Below, one piece after another: positions 19,949 through 24,528 of a stretch of DNA of 24,528 nt (the first letter of the stretch is position 1; each line of letters opens with the position of its first letter). The position numbers and the translations under genes are program-made. The stretch spans positions 1 through 24,528 of the forward strand of contig JAEYUL010000053.1 of the NCBI GenBank assembly GCA_023432565.1. The letters run 5' to 3'. The DNA comes from Actinomycetes bacterium. Its GTDB lineage: Bacteria > Actinomycetota > Actinomycetes > Actinomycetales > Cellulomonadaceae. The notes under the pieces were generated by a model. It had not been told where the DNA came from, did not search any database, and saw nothing but the letters and a program-made list of their open reading frames with translations.

Positions 19949-21193
19949 GTGCCACCGTCCAGGCGCGCGCGGCCGCAGCGGCCCGGTCGCACCGACACGC
20001 CCCAGCGCGCAGCGTCCGGCAGGACGAGCTCCGGGTCGGCCAGGTCCGGCTCGGCCTCAGGTCGGCACGGCTCGGGGCGTGGGGACCGGCCCGCACGCGG
20101 CGCGTCCCGCGGCTCCGGCGGCCCGAGCCGCCGTCCGACGCGCGTCGAGGTGACGTTCCTGCCAGGCCTCGGCGACGTCCTGGCCGACGAGGTGCGTGAG
20201 GTGCTCGACGTCGCCCCCCGCCCCGTCGCGGGCCGCGAGGACGCGCTCGTCGTCGACCTGCCCGCCGACCGGCTCGCCCAGGTGCGCCGCCTGCGCACGG
20301 CCGTCGCCGCGTTCGTCGTGCTGCACCACGACGTCCCCCGCCCGCGCTCGCTGCTGTCGGGTGAGCACCTGACCCGCGTCGTCGAGGCCGCGTACGCGTC
20401 GCTGCGCGTCGCCGGGTCCTCGACGTTCCGGTTCGAGGCGGCGGGCGCGGACTCGCCCACGTTCCAGCGCCTCGGCGAGGAGCTCGCGCGTGCGACGGGG
20501 CTCAAGCACGACCCGGTCGACGGCGAGCTCGTCGTCAAGGTCCGCCGCGGCGCCCGACGTGACGACGGCAGCGACCCCGGCTGGGACGTGCTCGTCCGCG
20601 TCGGCCCGCGACCGCTGTCCGCCCGGAGCTGGCGCGCCGCCGACTTCCCCGGTGCGGTCAACGCGACGATCGCCGCCGCGATGGTGCGGCTCGCGGGCGT
20701 GCGCGACGACGAGCGCGTGCTCAACCTCATGTGCGGCTCGGGCACGCTGCTGATCGAGCGGCTGCTCGCCGCCCCCGCGTCCGCAGCAGCCGGCGTCGAC
20801 GTGGCCGACGACGCGCTCGACGCTGCACGCGCCAACCTCGAGGCCGCCGGGCTGGTGCGGCGTGCGGTCCTCGTGCAGGCGGACGCGCTCGTGCCGTCGT
20901 GGTGGTCCACCGGTCCCGCGGCCCACGCCCTGCCCGCCGACCTGATCCTCGCCGACCCGCCCTGGGGCACGTTGCACGGCACGCACGCCACCGCGGCCGC
21001 GGTGCACGCAGGGCTGCTGCGCGCGGCACACGAGGTCGCCGCTCCCGGCGCACGCCTCGCCGTGCTGACGCACGAGGTCAAGGTCATGGAGGCGGCCGTG
21101 CGTGACGCCGCGGCGCTGTGGCGCGCGCGTCAGCCCGTGCGCGTGTTCGCCAAGGGGCACCACCCGCGCATCTGGCTGCTCGACAAGGTCTGA
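19949..21193 (+). CDS. THUMP-domain, SAM-dependent RNA guanine methyltransferase
   Basis: A protein of up to 414 aa. VEVTFLPGLGDVLADEVREV starts a THUMP-like RNA-binding region. VLNLMCGSGTLLIERLL (from residue 257) is the SAM-binding motif I, GVDVADDALDAARANLEAAG motif II, and ADPPWGT (Asp336-Gly340) the catalytic motif IV of amino-methyltransferases such as the RlmL/Trm14 group, which make N2-methylguanosine in rRNA or tRNA. The precise target is not determinable. The start is uncertain: GTG 19949 gives an Arg/Gly/Ser-rich, probably disordered tail of about 65 residues, while GTG 20150 gives a 347-aa protein that begins at the THUMP part. Neither has a clear ribosome binding site. It follows the TetR gene by 8 bp and may share its promoter. 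Confidence 0.85.
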   Translation: MPPSRRARPQRPGRTDTPQRAASGRTSSGSARSGSASGRHGSGRGDRPARGASRGSGGPSRRPTRVEVTFLPGLGDVLADEVREVLDVAPRPVAGREDALVVDLPADRLAQVRRLRTAVAAFVVLHHDVPRPRSLLSGEHLTRVVEAAYASLRVAGSSTFRFEAAGADSPTFQRLGEELARATGLKHDPVDGELVVKVRRGARRDDGSDPGWDVLVRVGPRPLSARSWRAADFPGAVNATIAAAMVRLAGVRDDERVLNLMCGSGTLLIERLLAAPASAAAGVDVADDALDAARANLEAAGLVRRAVLVQADALVPSWWSTGPAAHALPADLILADPPWGTLHGTHATAAAVHAGLLRAAHEVAAPGARLAVLTHEVKVMEAAVRDAAALWRARQPVRVFAKGHHPRIWLLDKV

Positions 21194-21200
21194 CCGAGCG

Positions 21201-21827
21201 TCAGGCCGGACCTTCGCCGTCCGCTGCGGCGGCCGTCCGCGGGCGCCCGAGGTACGGGCCGAGCACGCGTCGCAGCGGCCCGAGCGCCGCGGCGCTGCCC
21301 GTCGCGTCGGCGTGCGCCGAGGTCCGCAAGGTCTTCGTGGCGCTGAGCAGCATGGCGTCGACGAGGTCCGCGACGACGGCGGGCTCCGGCTCGCCGAGCT
21401 CGCGCAGCGCGTCGCGCAACGGCTCCTGAAGCGTGCGGTGGAACTCGCTCAGCGGGCCGTGCAGGATCGCGGGGTCGACCACCGCGCCGAGCGCCCGTGC
21501 CACGCGCTGCTCCGCACCGGTGAAGAACGCGACGTTGCTCTCGACGTACGCCCAGACCTTGTCGGCCGGTGTGGGCGCCGCGTCGATCGCGGACCGGATG
21601 CGGTCCGCCCACGCGGGGAACACGTCCGCGACGACGTCGGCCATGAGGTCGTCGCGCGACCTCGCGTACTCGTACACGCTCGACCTGGCCAGGCCGGCAC
21701 GGCGCCCCACCTCGGCCAGGGAGGGAGCCGTGCCGGTCTCGGCGAGCAGGTCGCGTGCGGCGTCCAGGACGGCCCGCCGTTGCCGGGCGCGGTGCTCGGC
21801 GACGGTCGCGGCGTTGATGCGCGGCAC
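21201..21827 (-). CDS. TetR-family regulator of the ABC transporter operon
   Basis: A 208-aa protein with TetR helix-turn-helix at about 34-58 (SLAEVGRRAGLARSSVYEYA) and a helical C-terminal domain. The start is GTG 21827 with GGAGAA upstream. It is the third gene of a leftward operon: the ATPase stop lies 16 bp before its start. Two copies of a palindromic site stand in front of the first gene of that operon (23683-23747) and are the likely target, giving feedback control by the transported compound. The link between this protein and those sites is inference from position. It is convergent with the methyltransferase gene (7 bp gap). Confidence 0.88.
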   Translation of the reverse strand: MPRINAATVAEHRARQRRAVLDAARDLLAETGTAPSLAEVGRRAGLARSSVYEYARSRDDLMADVVADVFPAWADRIRSAIDAAPTPADKVWAYVESNVAFFTGAEQRVARALGAVVDPAILHGPLSEFHRTLQEPLRDALRELGEPEPAVVADLVDAMLLSATKTLRTSAHADATGSAAALGPLRRVLGPYLGRPRTAAAADGEGPA

Positions 21828-21843
21828 GGGTTCTCCGATCAGG

Positions 21844-22539
21844 TCAGGCGGCGTGGGGCAGGAGCCGTCCGTCCATCATCTCCAGAACCCGGTCGCAGTG
21901 GTGCAGCACGTCGTGGTCGTGCGTCACCATCACCGTGGCCACCCCGTGCTGGTGCGCCTCCCGCGCGAGCAGCGCGACGACCTCCTGGCTGCGGGCACGG
22001 TCGAGGGCCGCGGTCGGCTCGTCGACGAGCAGCAGCTGGGGCCGGGTCATGAGCGCACGCGCGATGCCGACGCGCTGACGCTCACCACCGGACAGCTGGT
22101 GCGGACGGCGCTTGGCGCGTTCGGCCATGCCGACCTCCTCGAGCAGCTCCATCGGGTCGCGCGGGTCGGCGACGTGGCCGAGCTGCAGGGGCAGCCGCAG
22201 CTGGTCGACGGCCGTCAGGGCCGGGATGAGGTTCCCGCTCTGGAACACGAAGCCGATCCGGGTGCGCCGGATCGTGGCGAGCTGGCGCCGGCTGGCCCCG
22301 ACGAGGTCGGAGCCGCCGACGCGCACGTCGCCCGAGTCTGGCCGGGTCAGGCCGCCGGCGACGGCGAGGAGGCTGGACTTGCCGGCACCGGACGGGCCGA
22401 CGACCGCGAGGAGCTCCCCCGGCTCGACGCTCAGGCTGACGTCGTCGAGCGCGGTCACGATGCTGTCGCCGTCGCCGTGCGTGAGGGTCACGCCGGTCAT
22501 GACGAGACCCGTGGTGGTGGTCTGCTGGGTGGCGGTCAT
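21844..22539 (-). CDS. ABC transporter ATP-binding protein (MacB/LolD type)
   Basis: A 231-aa ATPase with all motifs intact: Walker A GPSGAGKS (48-55), Q-loop Gln100, signature LSGGERQ (149-155), Walker B LLLVDEP (169-175), D-loop ALD and the switch histidine in VTHDHD. Length and the sequence LTHGDGDSIVTALDDVSLSV match the family that works with MacB/FtsX-type permeases. These act as mechanotransmission or export systems for lipoproteins, peptides or drugs rather than as importers. Its ATG overlaps the permease stop by 4 bp (ATGA), so the two are coupled. The next gene is the TetR regulator. Confidence 0.93.
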   Translation of the reverse strand: MTATQQTTTTGLVMTGVTLTHGDGDSIVTALDDVSLSVEPGELLAVVGPSGAGKSSLLAVAGGLTRPDSGDVRVGGSDLVGASRRQLATIRRTRIGFVFQSGNLIPALTAVDQLRLPLQLGHVADPRDPMELLEEVGMAERAKRRPHQLSGGERQRVGIARALMTRPQLLLVDEPTAALDRARSQEVVALLAREAHQHGVATVMVTHDHDVLHHCDRVLEMMDGRLLPHAA

Positions 22540-23666
22540 CGGTTGCCTCCGAGGGCGGTCAGGGGGTCGACGCGCGTGATGCGGGTGACGGCCGAGGCGG
22601 CGCCGACCATGCCGAGCACGACGAGGGCCACGCTGGCGCCGATGATCGGCGCGGGCTCGAGAGCGAACGGCATGGAGGTCGCCGAGACGCTCGCGCCGAG
22701 CAGCAGCCCGATGCCCACGCCGAGCCCGGTCGAGGTGATCAGCAGGATCGCGGACTGCGTGAGGCTGTCACGCAGCAGGAAGCGCGTGCTGGCACCCATG
22801 GCCCGCAGGACGGCGATCTCGTGCTTGCGCTGGATCGTCACGACCGTGAAGAACGCGCCGACGACCAGCGCGGAGATGGCGTACAGGAAGAACTGGATGA
22901 GCTGCAGGGTCGACGTCTCGGCGGTGAAGCCGGGCGACGCGCCGAACGACTGCGTCAGCGTGAGCGTCGTGGTGTCGGCGGCCGCGTCCACGGCGGCGAG
23001 GTCGGGCTCGGCGTCGTCGGCGTTGCGCACCGCGATCGCGCTGACCTCCTCGTAGGCGTGAGAGGGCACGGCCTCACCGGGACGGACGCCGGCGCGGACC
23101 TCCTGCCACGTGCGCAGGTCGACGTACCCGACGTCGACGTGCCCGAACGTGTGCTGGCCGCTCATGAAGCCGACGACCTCGAGCTCCGTGCCGAGCTGGT
23201 CCACGGTGATGACGTCGCCGAGGTCCACGCCCTCGTCGCGCAGGGTGTCCGGCAGGACGATCTGACCGGGTGCGCTCAGCGGGCTGCCCTCGTCGGTCTG
23301 CGGCGCGAGCCACGAGTCCTGCTCCACGCCGAACAGCGCCAGATCGAGGTCGAGGTCCTTGTCGGTGCGGGTGTTGACCAGCGCCAGGCCGAACGGTCCG
23401 GCCTCGGCGACCCCGTCGGCCGCGGCCCACGTCTGTGCGGTGTCGACGTCGACCACGGAGCGGGTGAAGGCCGCGCTCGTGTCGACGTCGTGCTGGAAGG
23501 CGAACGAGCTCACGGGAAGCTGCTTGAGCCCGGACACGCCGTCGTTGACCAGGCCGACGGACAGTCCTGACAGCAGGACCATCAGCACGCCGATCAGCGC
23601 GACGACCGAGCCCATGAGGGCGAAGCGTCCACGGGCGAAGGACAGCTCACGTAGCGCGAGGAACAC
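22536..23666 (-). CDS. ABC transporter permease (MacB/FtsX family)
   Basis: A 376-aa membrane protein with the MacB/FtsX layout: one N-terminal transmembrane segment (about 16-39, FALMGSVVALIGVLMVLLSG), a large periplasmic-type extracytoplasmic domain (about 45-250), then three transmembrane segments (about 256-278, 306-325, 340-361). KHEIAVLRAMGAS after the second segment is the typical coupling region for the ATPase. It starts at GTG 23666 with only a weak ribosome binding site, and is the first gene of the operon permease-ATPase-TetR. The substrate is unknown; haem, peptide and lipid export are known for relatives. Confidence 0.9.
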   Translation of the reverse strand: MFLALRELSFARGRFALMGSVVALIGVLMVLLSGLSVGLVNDGVSGLKQLPVSSFAFQHDVDTSAAFTRSVVDVDTAQTWAAADGVAEAGPFGLALVNTRTDKDLDLDLALFGVEQDSWLAPQTDEGSPLSAPGQIVLPDTLRDEGVDLGDVITVDQLGTELEVVGFMSGQHTFGHVDVGYVDLRTWQEVRAGVRPGEAVPSHAYEEVSAIAVRNADDAEPDLAAVDAAADTTTLTLTQSFGASPGFTAETSTLQLIQFFLYAISALVVGAFFTVVTIQRKHEIAVLRAMGASTRFLLRDSLTQSAILLITSTGLGVGIGLLLGASVSATSMPFALEPAPIIGASVALVVLGMVGAASAVTRITRVDPLTALGGNR

Positions 23667-23682
23667 GGCTATGCACCTACTC

Positions 23683-23747
23683 TTGTCGACACCATGTCGG
23701 CAACCCTACGCCCGAATCCGGAGGGTTGTCGACAACGCGTCGGCAAC
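23683..23747. promoter_or_regulatory. two palindromic TetR-type operators upstream of the ABC operon
   Basis: TTGTCGAC-N5-GTCGGCAA occurs at 23683-23703 and again at 23726-23746, with arms matching at 7 of 8 positions in each copy. The two sites are 43 bp apart, about four helical turns, so bound dimers would face the same side. They lie in the 91-bp gap upstream of the permease gene start at 23666. The operon's own TetR regulator is the natural ligand. The same gap lies just after the leftward acyltransferase gene, so the operon promoter must be here. Confidence 0.75.
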
Positions 23748-23757
23748 GTGAGCGGCG

Positions 23758-24528
23758 CTACCCCCGCTGGGCGATCCACTCGTCGATCGCACGCCAGTGC
23801 TCGAACAGCCACACCTCCTGCGCGGCCACGTCACGCGGCACCTCATCCGGCTGCAGCGACCAGCCCTTCATGACGATGCGCTTGTCCATCGGCAGCTCAC
23901 GCCAGATGTCCCGCACCGTCACCAGCTTGTCGAGCCCGGTGTGCGCGACGAACACCACGCCCGCCTGCGGGGCCGCCTCCAGCGCCGAGAGCAGCCCACC
24001 GGAGTGCGGTGCCATGACGTTGACCATCTGCTCGGCCTGGTCCGCGAGCTCGGTGCGGCCCGAGGTGCGCAGCGCCTCGATGCGGCGCAGACGCCTGCGT
24101 GGGGTGACGTTGCCGCCCTCGGGGAAGATCAGCAGCGCGTCGTCGCCGTCGAGCCCGAGCGCCAGGTCTCCCACGGCGTCCGAGAGCGGCGGGGCGTCGG
24201 CGCCGCGCGCGCTGCGCGGCGTGATGAACTGCGCCGGCAGACGGTTGAGCAGCACGTCGATCGCGGGGTCCCACTGCAGCGTGTCCTTCAGGACGATGCG
24301 CGGCTCACGGTCGAACCAGTTGAGCAGCGCGTGCACCAGGATGAAGGAGTCGCCCGGCCCGGCGTGCCTGCTCGCGACCACCACCGGCTGCCCCTGCAGC
24401 ACGTCGCCCAGGTCCGCGTCCTCGACGTCGATCGTCAGCCGCAGCGTCTTGACGACCTGCCAGAACAGCAGCCGCAGCATCGTGCCCGCGAACACGTAGT
24501 GGGGCCCCGGGGCCGCCGGCGCCCCCCC
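23758..24528 (-). CDS. PlsC-like lysophospholipid acyltransferase, N-terminus beyond the window
   Basis: At least 256 residues are visible; the frame remains open to the right edge, so the start is missing. The acyltransferase motif H-X4-D is seen in VVVASRHAGPGDSFILVHAL, and LLIFPEGGNVTPRRRLRR gives the FPEG motif for glycerol-phosphate binding. IVLKDTLQWDPAIDVLLNRL is the middle motif. The family transfers an acyl chain to lysophosphatidate or related lipids at the inner membrane. An in-frame GTG at 24495 could be mistaken for the start, but the preceding codons (ending PHY) read on naturally and homologues have N-terminal membrane helices. It ends 11 bp before the second TetR-type operator. 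Confidence 0.85.
   Translation of the reverse strand, partial: GGAPAAPGPHYVFAGTMLRLLFWQVVKTLRLTIDVEDADLGDVLQGQPVVVASRHAGPGDSFILVHALLNWFDREPRIVLKDTLQWDPAIDVLLNRLPAQFITPRSARGADAPPLSDAVGDLALGLDGDDALLIFPEGGNVTPRRRLRRIEALRTSGRTELADQAEQMVNVMAPHSGGLLSALEAAPQAGVVFVAHTGLDKLVTVRDIWRELPMDKRIVMKGWSLQPDEVPRDVAAQEVWLFEHWRAIDEWIAQRG

Overview
The window is about 24.5 kb of very GC-rich DNA. Third codon positions are mostly G or C, GTG starts are frequent, and the genes include a BTAD/SARP-type regulator, a fused ATP-grasp/alpha-E protein and several TetR regulators. This fits an actinomycete; Cellulomonas or a close relative in the Micrococcales is my best guess, by inference. I see no rRNA, no intact tRNA and no CRISPR array.

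Positions 1-3433 are accessory DNA with signs of mobility. They hold a small serine recombinase with inverted repeats upstream, an unrecognised 114-aa protein, the 3' part of a tRNA-Gly(CCC) gene that looks like an attachment site, and a frameshifted, truncated tyrosine integrase. Next come two divergent MNT-type nucleotidyltransferase genes around a shared promoter/operator. The rightward one is fused to a winged helix and is followed immediately by a HEPN-like gene, forming a probable MNT/HEPN toxin-antitoxin module. Short CGATGACG repeats lie beyond it.

Positions 3978-11401 are the most unusual part: six same-strand genes with tight spacing. They encode a 1151-aa protein of unknown family, a 330-aa and a 187-aa protein of unknown family, an M64-type zinc peptidase without a signal peptide, an 84-aa protein that is a free-standing copy of the peptidase's C-terminal domain, and a SARP-like regulator. 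A 14-bp tandem repeat precedes the regulator. A 22-bp intergenic repeat occurs twice on the left and three times on the right of the block. I know of no described system with this composition.

Positions 11770-24528 look like ordinary chromosome: a circularly permuted ATP-grasp/alpha-E fusion overlapping a transglutaminase-like protease, a conserved hypothetical, a DinB-like protein, glycerol dehydrogenase (gldA), endonuclease IV (nfo), a TetR regulator with its own palindrome, and a THUMP-type RNA methyltransferase. A leftward operon of ABC permease, ATPase and TetR follows, preceded by two copies of a clear palindromic operator. A PlsC-like acyltransferase cut by the window edge ends the window.
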